Made by a program: the position numbers and the translations under genes. Source: CAMTWZ01 sp041749075 (lineage in GTDB: Bacteria; Bacteroidota; Rhodothermia; Balneolales; HLUCCA01). From it: a DNA stretch of 64,000 bases. Below the pieces are notes generated by a model. The model worked only from the letters and a program-made list of their open reading frames with translations. It was not told the DNA's origin and did not search any database. Positions 1-7,669 of the stretch are shown here, one piece after another. The DNA lies in contig JBGTBY010000012.1 of assembly GCA_041749075.1 (NCBI GenBank), forward strand, positions 1 to 64,000. Reading direction: 5' to 3'. Positions within the stretch are counted from its first letter, which is position 1, and every line of letters begins with the position of its first letter.

Positions 1-143
1 CAGCTAAACAACCACCTGATCAATTCGCCCAAGCTTGGCGTCAAGGGATTTACCCGGACGTCAAATTCCGAGTTTGGTCAAAACTCACACAAATCACTAC
101 GTTACACATTAACTAAAACGTCAAGCGTATTTAGGCACGCACA

Positions 144-181
144 CCAACTCACGACTAACGACTCACGACTAACGACTAACC
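144..181. repeat. degenerate 7-nt tandem repeat (ACGACTM)
   Basis: Five in-phase heptamers can be read: CCAACTC, ACGACTA, ACGACTC, ACGACTA, ACGACTA, followed by ACC. The array stops three bases before the TTG start of pxpA. The same heptamer recurs at 3120-3154 inside tilS. Bases 1-143 hold no gene that I can recognise. Confidence 0.75.
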
Positions 182-184
182 ATC

Positions 185-898
185 TTGGATCTTAACGCCG
201 ACATCGCTGAATACGACGATATCCACTCCATCCGGGAGCAGGAGCCGTTTTATTCGTATATCAGTTCGGCGAACATCGCTTGCGGGGGGCATGCCGGAAC
301 TCATGAGACCATGCGCGAAGCCTTGGAACTCTGTGCCCTGCGACGTGTCTCCCCCGGCGCGCACCCATCCTATCCGGACCGCCTTCAGTTCGGTCGCGTC
401 TCCATCGCCGCATCTCCGGCCCAAATAACAGACTGGATTGCCAACCAAGCACGTGCTCTCATCGCGATCGGAATGGCGTTGGGCATCCGGGTGCGCCATC
501 TGAAGTTGCACGGCGCGATGTATCATGATTGCGCGACGTCCCCCATCCTGGCCGAGGCCGCGCTCCGTGCCCTTGGCCAGTTGCCACCGGGGCTTCGTTT
601 GGTCGGGCCACCCGATTGCGCGCTGTCCGAGCTCGCCTCCCAAGCCGGCATCGTGTACACGGCGGAAGGCTTCGCCGACCGCCGGTACAAGCGGGGCGGC
701 GGCCTCGTCCCTAGAACCTCCAAGCAGGCTATCATTTCCGAGCCGGCCGAAGCCGCCGCGCAAGCCTTGAGATTGGCAGCATCCCCATCCATCCAAACGA
801 TCTGTATTCATGCGGATCATGATGGTGCCTTGGAACGCCTCGCTCACATCCACAAGACAATGGCAGCAAATGGCATCCCCATTGAAGTCCCCCGATAA
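185..898 (+). CDS. pxpA: 5-oxoprolinase subunit A (PxpA, LamB/YcsF family)
   Basis: Likely the PxpA subunit of the ATP-dependent 5-oxoprolinase PxpABC, which opens 5-oxoproline to glutamate in the cytosol. The family signature is clear: DLNADIAE at the N-terminus, SSANIACGGHAGTHETM, then GAHPSYPDR and LKLHGAMYHD, with a late HADHDGA. At 237 residues it is close to the usual length of about 245-255. The only in-frame start after the upstream stop (170-172) is TTG at 185. It aligns exactly with the family N-terminus, so the start is credible although unusual. The partners pxpB and pxpC are not in the window; they could lie upstream of base 1. The next gene overlaps it, suggesting cotranscription. 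Confidence 0.88.
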   Translation: MDLNADIAEYDDIHSIREQEPFYSYISSANIACGGHAGTHETMREALELCALRRVSPGAHPSYPDRLQFGRVSIAASPAQITDWIANQARALIAIGMALGIRVRHLKLHGAMYHDCATSPILAEAALRALGQLPPGLRLVGPPDCALSELASQAGIVYTAEGFADRRYKRGGGLVPRTSKQAIISEPAEAAAQALRLAASPSIQTICIHADHDGALERLAHIHKTMAANGIPIEVPR

Positions 899-2021
899 AC
901 GCGCGTTGACCGGCGCCGTCTTTCTGATGGCCACATCGGCGATCGGACCCGGATTTTTGACGCAAACCACTGTGTTCACACAACAACTCGGAGCGGCGTT
1001 CGGGTTCGCGATACTTGTGAGCATCGCATTGGACATCGGCGCGCAGATGAATGTCTGGCACATATTGGTCGAACGCGGAAAACGGGCGCAGGAACTGGCA
1101 CAAGACGTATTGAAAGGCTCGGGAGTGGCATTAACGGCGATGATCGTGTTTGGGGGATTCGCGTTCAACATCGGAAATCTGTCGGGCACCGGACTCGGAC
1201 TTCAAGCCCTGACCGGCATCCCGGTTCCAATCGGAGCCGGCATCAGCGCGGTGCTGGCGATGGGATTGTTTGTGAGTCCGAGGTTTCGTGGCTTGCTGGA
1301 TCGTGTGGTTCCGATATTGGGCGTCGTGATGTTGGCCCTTACAGCGTATATCCTTGTCACCTCGCCGCCACCGATTGTCGCAGTAGCTAAGAACTTGGTA
1401 TGGCCCGAGCGCATCGATGCGTTCGCCATCCTCACCATCGTCGGGGGAACCGTAGGTGGATACATCAGTTTTGCAGGCGCGCATCGATTATTGGATGCGG
1501 GGTTCCGTGGTGCCGAACATCGAACAGTAGTCGGAAAGAGTGCGGTTCAGGCCATTGGAGTGGCATCGTTGATGCGATTCGTGCTGTTTTTAGCCGTACT
1601 TGGCGTATTGCAGGGCGGTGGAGTGCTGGATCCGGCGAATCCGCCCGCAAGCGCGTTCAAACTCGGTGCTGGAGCGGTGGGTTATGCTCTGTTTGGAATC
1701 GTGATGTGGGCCGCGGCGATGACCAGCGTGATGGGATCGGCGTACACATCCATCACCTTTTTGAAAACCTGGCATCCGTCCATTGAAGCGCGTGAGGGAT
1801 GGTGGATCGCGGGATTCATCGGAATATCCTTGATCATATTGCTCACGATCGGCCGACCTGTTTCATTACTGGTGTGGGCCGGAACCATCAACGGGTTCAT
1901 CTTGCCGTTCGGATTGGGAATCCTGTTATGGGCGGGGAAAGGTCGAGGGGTGATTCACTGGCTCGGATGGGCGACCGTCGCCGCGACGGGTTTTCTGAGC
2001 CTAATGGCGATTCTACGTTGA
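870..2021 (+). CDS. NRAMP-like membrane transporter (YcsG type)
   Basis: Integral membrane protein of about 383 residues and roughly 11 hydrophobic segments, related to the NRAMP family. YcsG-type relatives commonly sit next to pxpA. The first membrane segment reads SAIGPGFL, so the DPGN metal-ligand motif of true NRAMP manganese/iron transporters is replaced by GPGF; divalent metal transport is therefore doubtful. The start at 870 (MASPLKSPDKR) is chosen because the transporter core begins right after it; an in-frame ATG at 810 also exists. It overlaps pxpA by 29 nt. An uptake role for 5-oxoproline or a related compound is inference from context only. Confidence 0.7.
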   Translation: MASPLKSPDKRALTGAVFLMATSAIGPGFLTQTTVFTQQLGAAFGFAILVSIALDIGAQMNVWHILVERGKRAQELAQDVLKGSGVALTAMIVFGGFAFNIGNLSGTGLGLQALTGIPVPIGAGISAVLAMGLFVSPRFRGLLDRVVPILGVVMLALTAYILVTSPPPIVAVAKNLVWPERIDAFAILTIVGGTVGGYISFAGAHRLLDAGFRGAEHRTVVGKSAVQAIGVASLMRFVLFLAVLGVLQGGGVLDPANPPASAFKLGAGAVGYALFGIVMWAAAMTSVMGSAYTSITFLKTWHPSIEAREGWWIAGFIGISLIILLTIGRPVSLLVWAGTINGFILPFGLGILLWAGKGRGVIHWLGWATVAATGFLSLMAILR

Positions 2022-2089
2022 AGAATATTTAACAGGAGGATGGGGGGATGGGAGGTAATTACCTGTCGATGCCCTTTATAGAGCCCGCC

Positions 2090-2112
2090 GAGAAAAACTC
2101 CTTTTCTCTTTT
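2090..2112 (+). terminator. weak hairpin with T tract after the NRAMP-like gene
   Basis: GAGAAAA (2090-2096) pairs with TTTTCTC (2102-2108) over the loop ACTCC and is followed by TTTT. The stem is AT-rich and only 7 bp, so it is a weak candidate. The hairpin is symmetric and could also serve the minus-strand tRNA-Ser transcript. A 12-bp palindrome, AGGTAATTACCT, lies nearby at 2053-2064. Confidence 0.35.
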
Positions 2113-2152
2113 GCTCCCTGTTAAAAAAAGCATTCCCTGTTTACGACCTATG

Positions 2153-2242
2153 CGGAGAGAGAGGGATTCGAACCCTCGGTACCAGTTTTGCCAGTACAAC
2201 ATCTTAGCAGGATGCCGCTTTCGACCACTCAGCCATCTCTCC
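2153..2242 (-). tRNA. tRNA-Ser (GCU)
   Basis: On the minus strand the 90-nt sequence folds as a class II tRNA. The acceptor stem is GGAGAGA with TCTCTCC and discriminator G. The anticodon stem is GCATC with GATGT around the loop CTGCTAA, giving anticodon GCT. It has a long variable arm and the T arm GAGGGTTCGAATCCCTC. The CCA tail is not encoded (CAT follows). Confidence 0.95.
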
Positions 2243-2250
2243 TCGGGCGT

Positions 2251-2282
2251 CTAAGATACAGAGGATTTCAGGACTCATCCAA
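2251..2282 (-). promoter_or_regulatory. Bacteroidota-type promoter of tRNA-Ser
   Basis: On the minus strand a TTG (2282-2280, inside the 3' end of hpt) is followed after 21 nt by TATCTTAG (2258-2251), one mismatch from TAnnTTTG. The mature tRNA begins 9 nt further on. Position and spacing fit a sigma-A promoter of this phylum. Confidence 0.55.
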
Positions 2283-2825
2283 TACATAAATCTGAGCCAA
2301 ATTACGTCCTTCTTGGGCGTAATCAAGTCCATAACCCAGAACGAACAGTGTCGGAATCTCAAAACCGACGTAATCCAAGGCCACATCGAATTTCATGGCT
2401 CCGGGCTTATGCAGCAATGTCGCAATTTTCACCGAAGCCGGATGCTTATGCTTGATGAGATTCAGGATGTAGCTCATCGACAAACCCGTATCCACGATGT
2501 CTTCTACGATGATCACATGCCGACCCTCAATCTGCGCATCCAGATCCTTCAATTCCTTCACATTCCCTGACGATACTTTTTCATCGCCGTAACTGCTGAG
2601 CTTGTAAAAATCCACTTCACTCGGGATCGATACATGCCGCATCAAATCAGCCAGAAAAATAAACGCGCCGTTCAAGACGCCGATGAAAATGGGTTTCTTT
2701 CCGGCAAAATCCTCATCAATCTGCTTTCCGATTTCAAACACGCGTTGCTGGATCTGCTCTTTTGAGATGAACAGTTTGAAGCGCTCGTCGTTGATCATCA
2801 CATGATCGGGGAGGTATAGGCTCAT
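2268..2825 (-). CDS. hpt: hypoxanthine phosphoribosyltransferase
   Basis: Purine salvage enzyme transferring the phosphoribosyl group of PRPP to hypoxanthine or guanine. The PRPP loop VIIVEDIVDTGLSM is intact, and the early GVLNGAFIFLADL segment is typical of the family. The protein is 185 residues from the ATG at 2825 (MSLYLPDHVM), matching the usual 175-185. A GTG at 2870 that overlaps the tilS stop would add 15 residues without similarity to the family N-terminus. It is the last gene of the birA-tilS-hpt run; the tRNA-Ser promoter lies in its 3' end. Confidence 0.92.
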   Translation of the reverse strand: MSLYLPDHVMINDERFKLFISKEQIQQRVFEIGKQIDEDFAGKKPIFIGVLNGAFIFLADLMRHVSIPSEVDFYKLSSYGDEKVSSGNVKELKDLDAQIEGRHVIIVEDIVDTGLSMSYILNLIKHKHPASVKIATLLHKPGAMKFDVALDYVGFEIPTLFVLGYGLDYAQEGRNLAQIYVLDES

Positions 2826-2866
2826 GAGTCTCAGTCTCTTTGGTTGAATGCGCTTAAGATACGGCC

Positions 2867-4036
2867 TCACACATAACCGAAATAGATGTTATCCCGATCT
2901 TTCGGTTTGAATTCGTTCGATACGATTCCGTTCGATTCGGAAACCACCGCCACGATTCGCCCATCCCCTATCACCAACACGTGCGCGACAGCTCGTTCGG
3001 ATGCGGGCCATTTCGCGTTGGTCATGATGTCGGATAACTTTTTCCCATCCAATCGATCGCCCGCTTTCCATAGACGAATTTGAACGTCTGTGCCAACTTT
3101 CGCGCTCAATGTCAATGCCCCGACAAACGACTCACGACTCACAACTGCCGACTTTGGTTCGGATGCGAGCCTCCATCCATCCCGTTCCCGAAAAAATGGT
3201 CCGATTTTTTGCCCGGTTTGGAAGGAATCATGTTTGAATACGGAATCACATTCGGCATCGGATAGTCGGACGTTCCATTTCCTCGCGAAACGGAACACAG
3301 CCAATTTCGCCACATCGCGATCAGAAAGAGATAGAAGCGGTAGTAGCAACATCCTATTCTTTGTGTGAGCAGTGAGAATCACATCCAAGTCCTCTCCGAG
3401 GCGTTCCGACTCTCGCCCCATGTCCAACATCTTGTTCCGATCCATGAATGGAAGAAGATTGTGGCGGATGTGATTCCGCGCGTAGCTCGTGTCTTGATTG
3501 GATGTGTCTTCTCGCCAGGTGAGTCCATGGAGAGCGGCATAGGATTCGAGGGTTGCACGAGGGACATCCAACCAAGGCCGAACCACATACCCGTTTATTC
3601 CTCTCATTCCGTGGCATGCGTCGGCACGTGCGCCCCGAAGCACCTTCAGAAGGATGGTCTCCACCTGGTCGTCCTCATGCTGAGCCAGAACAATATCGGA
3701 GCCGTTCACGTCCTTCCGTACCTGCTCGAAGAACCCAAATCGCAACGTTCTGGCCACATCTTGCCGGTTTCCTGCCGGAATCTCCGGGTGTGCCACTCTC
3801 ACAGGCCAGCCCAACGTCTCCCCGAGGCGTCTCACAAAAGCCTCATCACCGTCCGATTCCGCACCACGGAATCCATAGTTCACATGCGCAACAACACCCA
3901 TAAATTCGGCTGCATGCAGCACATGAAGCATGACGACCGAATCGAGCCCGCCGCTCACGGCAACAACCACGCGACTTCGATCGCGGATCACATCCTCACA
4001 TCGGTTCTGCAAGTCGGTCAATGCGGACATCCTCAT
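2867..4036 (-). CDS. tilS: tRNA(Ile)-lysidine synthetase TilS
   Basis: Modifies C34 of the CAU-anticodon tRNA-Ile to lysidine using ATP and lysine. The PP-loop SGGLDS lies at residues 28-33, followed by HVNYGFRGAESDGDE and LAQHEDDQVET, both characteristic of TilS. At 389 residues it is a mid-sized member with a C-terminal tRNA-binding part. ATGs at 4036 and 4030 are both possible. The 5' end overlaps birA by 41 nt. A five-unit heptamer repeat (3120-3154) is read through in frame around residues 295-306, between the catalytic core and the C-terminal part. Confidence 0.92.
   Translation of the reverse strand: MRMSALTDLQNRCEDVIRDRSRVVVAVSGGLDSVVMLHVLHAAEFMGVVAHVNYGFRGAESDGDEAFVRRLGETLGWPVRVAHPEIPAGNRQDVARTLRFGFFEQVRKDVNGSDIVLAQHEDDQVETILLKVLRGARADACHGMRGINGYVVRPWLDVPRATLESYAALHGLTWREDTSNQDTSYARNHIRHNLLPFMDRNKMLDMGRESERLGEDLDVILTAHTKNRMLLLPLLSLSDRDVAKLAVFRFARKWNVRLSDAECDSVFKHDSFQTGQKIGPFFRERDGWRLASEPKSAVVSRESFVGALTLSAKVGTDVQIRLWKAGDRLDGKKLSDIMTNAKWPASERAVAHVLVIGDGRIVAVVSESNGIVSNEFKPKDRDNIYFGYV
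3120..3154. repeat. 7-nt tandem repeat inside tilS
   Basis: Plus-strand heptamers in phase: CCGACAA, ACGACTC, ACGACTC, ACAACTG, CCGACTT. The middle units are the same ACGACTC as in the array at 144-181. It lies inside the tilS reading frame, encoding about 12 residues around SAVVSRESFVG. Confidence 0.6.
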
Positions 4037-4793
4037 GAGTAAATTGGATCGGCTTCAATTGGCCATTGATCACGATCAGGTGTCCGTCATCATCCACCCC
4101 CACCGGTTTCACGGGTTCGGGTTGAGGAATATTGTTGATGCGGATATGGCACCAAGAACCGATTCCGATAATGTGTTCCTGAATGGCTTCCTTCAAGGCA
4201 TGATCAAGGTTTTCCCACTGGGTATAGCGACGTTGCAGATGCCTCATCAAATTAGCCAACAAGTATTCTCGTGATGGTGGATTTTCTAGATGTTGAGCGA
4301 CCGATGTGGCGATATAACGCACATCCTCCGGAAATTCGGTTTGCTGCACATTCAAGCCGATGCCGATGATCACACGATCCAATGTCGAGCCTTTGAATAC
4401 GGCCTCCACTAAGATTCCCGCAATTTTCCGCTTCCCCACCAGAACATCATTCGGCCACTTGATGGCCACATCCGAAAGACCAGCCTCTATTAATGCGTCG
4501 GCCACGGCCAATGCGGCAACCTGCTTCATCATCGAGATGCCATTACCTCGCCCCGGACGCAGCACCACGCTGAACGTCAGATTCTGTGCAGGAGCGCTCG
4601 ACCAGGTGCGCTGATATTGACCCCGACCAGCGGTCTGGTGATCGGTTAATACAATGAAGCCATGAAGGCTGTCTTCATCAGGCAGTTGTTTGGCCACGGT
4701 ATTGGTTGAATCCATCTCCGATTCGTAACGGATCAGATTTCCGAGCGGGCAATCGGCCAATGACGAGATATACTGTTCTACAGAAAAGGACAT
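3996..4793 (-). CDS. birA: biotin--[acetyl-CoA-carboxylase] ligase
   Basis: Attaches biotin to the carrier lysine of biotin-dependent carboxylases through biotinyl-AMP. The ligase core is recognisable: TAGRGQYQRTWSS (biotin/ATP loop, about residues 54-66), KWPNDVLVGKRKIAGILVE and GIGLNVQ. A C-terminal SH3-like segment (GVDDDGHLIV) follows. There is no N-terminal DNA-binding helix-turn-helix, so this 265-residue protein is a group I ligase without the E. coli-type repressor function. It begins 12 nt after the terminator of the CBM48 gene and heads the birA-tilS-hpt run. Confidence 0.92.
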   Translation of the reverse strand: MSFSVEQYISSLADCPLGNLIRYESEMDSTNTVAKQLPDEDSLHGFIVLTDHQTAGRGQYQRTWSSAPAQNLTFSVVLRPGRGNGISMMKQVAALAVADALIEAGLSDVAIKWPNDVLVGKRKIAGILVEAVFKGSTLDRVIIGIGLNVQQTEFPEDVRYIATSVAQHLENPPSREYLLANLMRHLQRRYTQWENLDHALKEAIQEHIIGIGSWCHIRINNIPQPEPVKPVGVDDDGHLIVINGQLKPIQFTHEDVRIDRLAEPM

Positions 4794-4803
4794 GACGATA
4801 GGA

Positions 4804-4839
4804 TAAAAAAAAAGCCGCTCTGTTACACAGAACGGCTTT
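4804..4839 (-). terminator. rho-independent terminator of the CBM48 gene
   Basis: On the minus strand, AAAGCCGTTCTGT pairs with ACAGAGCGGCTTT (13 bp, one G-T wobble) across a 3-nt loop and runs into a T tract. It follows the stop of the small CBM48 gene by 25 nt and lies just before birA. Confidence 0.88.
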
Positions 4840-4864
4840 ACGACTCATTGAAAAAACGCGTCTC

Positions 4865-5164
4865 TCAGGCTTCGATTTTCAATAAAGAATCTTCGGTGCC
4901 GTATTCATTCACAACGTAGGCGTCGGCAGCGTCGTCGTTCGCCCAGGTGCTGTTGTCGATGAAGTAACGGAATTTGGTCTCAGCGCCGGGTTCCAGACGT
5001 ATTGTGGTTTCCCAAGCGCCATTTTTTTTCGCCAGCTTGTTGGCAGCTGGGTCCCATGCGTTGAAATCACCAACGAGGGCGACTTCTTTTTGCGCCCACT
5101 CTGCAGGTACCTGGAAGGTGACTTTGCAAACCGTGCGCTTCGGTGTGAATTGTTTTGTAATCAT
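4865..5164 (-). CDS. small stand-alone CBM48/isoamylase-N-like protein
   Basis: A 99-residue protein consisting almost entirely of one glycogen-binding early-set domain of the CBM48/AMPK-beta type. The motif VALVGDFNAWDPAANKL is followed by GAWETTIRLEPGAETKFRY and a YFID segment. In larger proteins this fold binds alpha-glucans; here no catalytic domain is attached. It has no signal peptide, so it is probably cytosolic. It is monocistronic, with its own terminator and an AT-rich upstream region. Binding to glycogen or a role as an adaptor for a glycogen enzyme is inference. Confidence 0.78.
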   Translation of the reverse strand: MITKQFTPKRTVCKVTFQVPAEWAQKEVALVGDFNAWDPAANKLAKKNGAWETTIRLEPGAETKFRYFIDNSTWANDDAADAYVVNEYGTEDSLLKIEA

Positions 5165-5403
5165 GTGTTTTTATATCGTCTTAATGAATAGAAATGACCG
5201 CATTAAAGTACCTATTTAAAAACTTAATCACAATAGCAATATTACCTAATTTATTATGATAATATTGGGGTAATAGTATAATTAATTAATGTATAAATTA
5301 TATATATACTAATTATGTTAATCATGAAACCGTTTCCATGATTAAATTATTAGCCAAGCGTCACAAGCGACCTAAACAAACGCGGATTTAATTACTTAAT
5401 TTT
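5165..5403. other. AT-rich intergenic region between ptsI and the CBM48 gene
   Basis: About 240 nt with no reading frame I can support. It is markedly AT-rich (runs such as TATATATACTAATT around 5300) compared with the roughly 50 percent GC of the surroundings. It lies between two minus-strand genes, so it should hold the promoter of the CBM48 gene and the end of the pts operon. I see no clear TAnnTTTG box or strong hairpin. Confidence 0.5.
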
Positions 5404-7080
5404 TTAAAGCAATCCGATGCGATTCGCGGCCTTTTTTGTCATCTCTTCGCACGTGCCGGTGCGAATGCGGTCTTTCACGTCATGCAATGCCGATGGCGAC
5501 ATGCTCAGATCGCGCACGCCCAAGCCGATCAGGATTTCGGCCGCATCCGGGTCGGATGCCAGTTCTCCGCACACTGCGACCGGTATGGAGTACCGATTGG
5601 CGGCTTTCACGGTCATGTCGATGAGTCGATACACCGCCGGATGATGATGCTGATATAAGTCGGAAATCTTCGGATTTCCACGATCCACCGCCAATGTGTA
5701 TTGCGTGAGATCATTCGTTCCGATGCTGAAAAAATCCACTTTTTGCGCAAATTCATTGGCTTGCAAGGCCACGGCGGGCACTTCCACCATAATTCCTACG
5801 GCCACATCCGGATCGATCGGAAGCTCATTCGACACCCGTTCATTTTGTATTCGAGCAACTTCCGTCCGAAGATCATCCACTTCATTCAATAAGGTGATCA
5901 TCGGAGCCATGATGCGGATTTGACCGGGGTATTTCCCTGCCGCGCCGAGTATCGCCCGAAGCTGTTCCCTCAACAATTCACGACGATCGAGCAAGATGCG
6001 GATCCCCCTCCATCCCAAAAACGGATTCGCTTCTTTTTCGCGAAGGTCGGTCACTTTGTCTCCACCCACATCAAACAATCGGATGATGACCGGGTGCGGT
6101 GCCGCGGCTTCGGCAGCATGTTCATAAAAAATCTGTTGGGATGCGAGCGTGCCTTGGTCCGATGCCATAAAGAAGGATTCGGTGCGCAACAGTCCGATTC
6201 CATTGGCACCGGATTCAGCCATATGCGGCAATTCGTCTTCGAATTCGATGTTGGCCCGTAGGGTCACTTCAACTCCACATGTGGTGACTGCGGGCAATGA
6301 GGTGAGGGATTGGCGTTTCATACGCAGCGTATCCATCCCCTTTTGTTTGGTCTTGTATGCCGATAATGTGGCTGGAAGCGGGTTCAGAATCAGGATTCCG
6401 GCGGTGCCGTCCACAATGGCGCTACAGCCTTCATCCGCCACGCTGGACCATCCTTTGCATGCCACAAGAGTCGGAATGGACATGGATCGGGCGATGATGG
6501 AGGCATGCGAGGTGAGACCACCGGAATTGAGCGCGATGGCTTTGAGTCCTTGCCGAGCGAGTTCGACGACTTCCGTCGGAGTAAGATCATCGGCAAGTAA
6601 TATCGAGCCCGCGAGCGCGGGTTGGCTGGTGGAATCGTGCTGGAGGCGATACACGATGCGGTCGCGCACATCCCGAATGTCTGACATCCGTTCTTCGAAA
6701 AGTCGGCTTCCGGAAGACTTCATGATCGTCAGAAACGAGCTGAACGCTTCATAAACGGCGGCATCAGCGGGTTTGAGGGCGTTTCGGATATGCGATTCCA
6801 CCATGTGATGCAACTCCGGATCGCGCACCATCTGGATGTGCGTTTCGATGATGGAGGAGGCTTCGTCGCCCGATTCATTGCGTGCCAGGGCTGCGATGCG
6901 CTTCAGTTCCTCCTCAACCTGGTCGAGCGCTTGGAGAAAGCGGGACCAATGGGCGTCGGTCTGAGTGGCGTCGATGCTTCGGAAATCGGTGTCGAGGTGG
7001 ATGCGTCGATACACATGAACGGTTCCGATGGCGATGCCGGTCGAAGCCGTAACCCCTGCTATTCTGTGTTCCTCACTCAT
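5404..7080 (-). CDS. ptsI: phosphoenolpyruvate--protein phosphotransferase (PTS enzyme I)
   Basis: Enzyme I takes phosphate from PEP and passes it to HPr. The phosphohistidine motif GGLTSHASIIAR has its histidine at about residue 192. The PEP-binding TIM barrel shows GANGIGLLRTESFFM and DVGGDK, and the C-terminal active cysteine (VAVCGELASDP) is at about residue 504. From the ATG at 7080 the protein is 558 residues, near the usual 570. This start overlaps the ptsH stop by 8 nt, implying translational coupling; longer in-frame starts would run into ptsH. No sugar-specific EII gene is in the window, so a regulatory role is possible. Confidence 0.95.
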   Translation of the reverse strand: MSEEHRIAGVTASTGIAIGTVHVYRRIHLDTDFRSIDATQTDAHWSRFLQALDQVEEELKRIAALARNESGDEASSIIETHIQMVRDPELHHMVESHIRNALKPADAAVYEAFSSFLTIMKSSGSRLFEERMSDIRDVRDRIVYRLQHDSTSQPALAGSILLADDLTPTEVVELARQGLKAIALNSGGLTSHASIIARSMSIPTLVACKGWSSVADEGCSAIVDGTAGILILNPLPATLSAYKTKQKGMDTLRMKRQSLTSLPAVTTCGVEVTLRANIEFEDELPHMAESGANGIGLLRTESFFMASDQGTLASQQIFYEHAAEAAAPHPVIIRLFDVGGDKVTDLREKEANPFLGWRGIRILLDRRELLREQLRAILGAAGKYPGQIRIMAPMITLLNEVDDLRTEVARIQNERVSNELPIDPDVAVGIMVEVPAVALQANEFAQKVDFFSIGTNDLTQYTLAVDRGNPKISDLYQHHHPAVYRLIDMTVKAANRYSIPVAVCGELASDPDAAEILIGLGVRDLSMSPSALHDVKDRIRTGTCEEMTKKAANRIGLL

Positions 7081-7336
7081 TGAAACCCGCCTCGAACAAC
7101 GCCACAACCGCTTCCGCCGCTTCATTCTCATCCACACCGTCGAACTCCAATTCCATTTCGGCTCCTTGTTCGGCGGCGAGGGTCATCACCCCTAAAATGC
7201 TTTTCCCATTGATCTTGTAGCCATACATATTGATATGGAACTCACATCGGAATTTCGATACGGTCTGCACAAGCAAGGCAGCCGGACGCGTGTGGATGCC
7301 GGCTTGGTTCTTCACAGTAATGGTGACGCATTTCAT
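7073..7336 (-). CDS. ptsH: phosphocarrier protein HPr
   Basis: Small cytosolic phosphocarrier of the PTS, 87 residues. The catalytic histidine lies in AGIHTRPAALLV (His15). The serine phosphorylation site is at the standard place in INGKSILGVM (Ser46), so control by an HPr kinase is possible, although none is seen here. It is the first gene of ptsH-ptsI. It is transcribed divergently from gatC with only 45 nt between the start codons, so the two promoters overlap. Confidence 0.95.
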   Translation of the reverse strand: MKCVTITVKNQAGIHTRPAALLVQTVSKFRCEFHINMYGYKINGKSILGVMTLAAEQGAEMELEFDGVDENEAAEAVVALFEAGFNE

Positions 7337-7370
7337 GGCAATGAAAATACACTATAATGCCTGCTTTTTT

Positions 7371-7378
7371 TATCTTTG
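7371..7378 (+). promoter_or_regulatory. -10-like box TATCTTTG 3 nt before gatC
   Basis: TATCTTTG matches TAnnTTTG perfectly and ends 3 nt before the gatC ATG. No clear TTG is found about 20 nt upstream, so the -33 part is weak. The position would give a leaderless or nearly leaderless gatC mRNA. Confidence 0.45.
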
Positions 7379-7381
7379 GCC

Positions 7382-7669
7382 ATGTCTGTAAGCAAAGATG
7401 ATGTGCGCTACATCGCAAATTTGGCGCGGTTAAACCTGAAGGAAGACGAAATCGGACAGTATCAGCACGATATGAACCGAATTCTGGCCTACATGGACCA
7501 ATTGAACCAAGTCGACACCTCGCAAGTGGCCCCCTTGGAACATGTGTATGAACCGACGACGGCCTATCGGCCGGATGTGGCTCAACCGCCCCTATCCCAT
7601 GACGATGCGCTAAAAAACGCGCCCGATGCGGATAGTGATTATTTCCGAGTACCGCGGGTGATCGAATGA
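7382..7669 (+). CDS. gatC: Asp-tRNA(Asn)/Glu-tRNA(Gln) amidotransferase subunit C
   Basis: GatC stabilises the GatA amidase in the GatCAB complex that converts Glu-tRNA(Gln) to Gln-tRNA(Gln). The 95-residue protein shows the family pattern VRYIANLARLNL near the start, DMNRILAYMDQL in the middle and the C-terminal DSDYFRVPRVIE. The ATG at 7382 is preferred over an upstream TTG. The stop overlaps the start of the next gene (ATGA), and it is the first gene of the long run that ends after clpA. gatA and gatB are not in the window. Confidence 0.93.
   Translation: MSVSKDDVRYIANLARLNLKEDEIGQYQHDMNRILAYMDQLNQVDTSQVAPLEHVYEPTTAYRPDVAQPPLSHDDALKNAPDADSDYFRVPRVIE

Noticed and set aside
176..1189. 337-residue open frame antisense to pxpA and the NRAMP-like gene
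   Set aside because: The plus-strand genes are clearly real and the antisense product is low-complexity with no domain.
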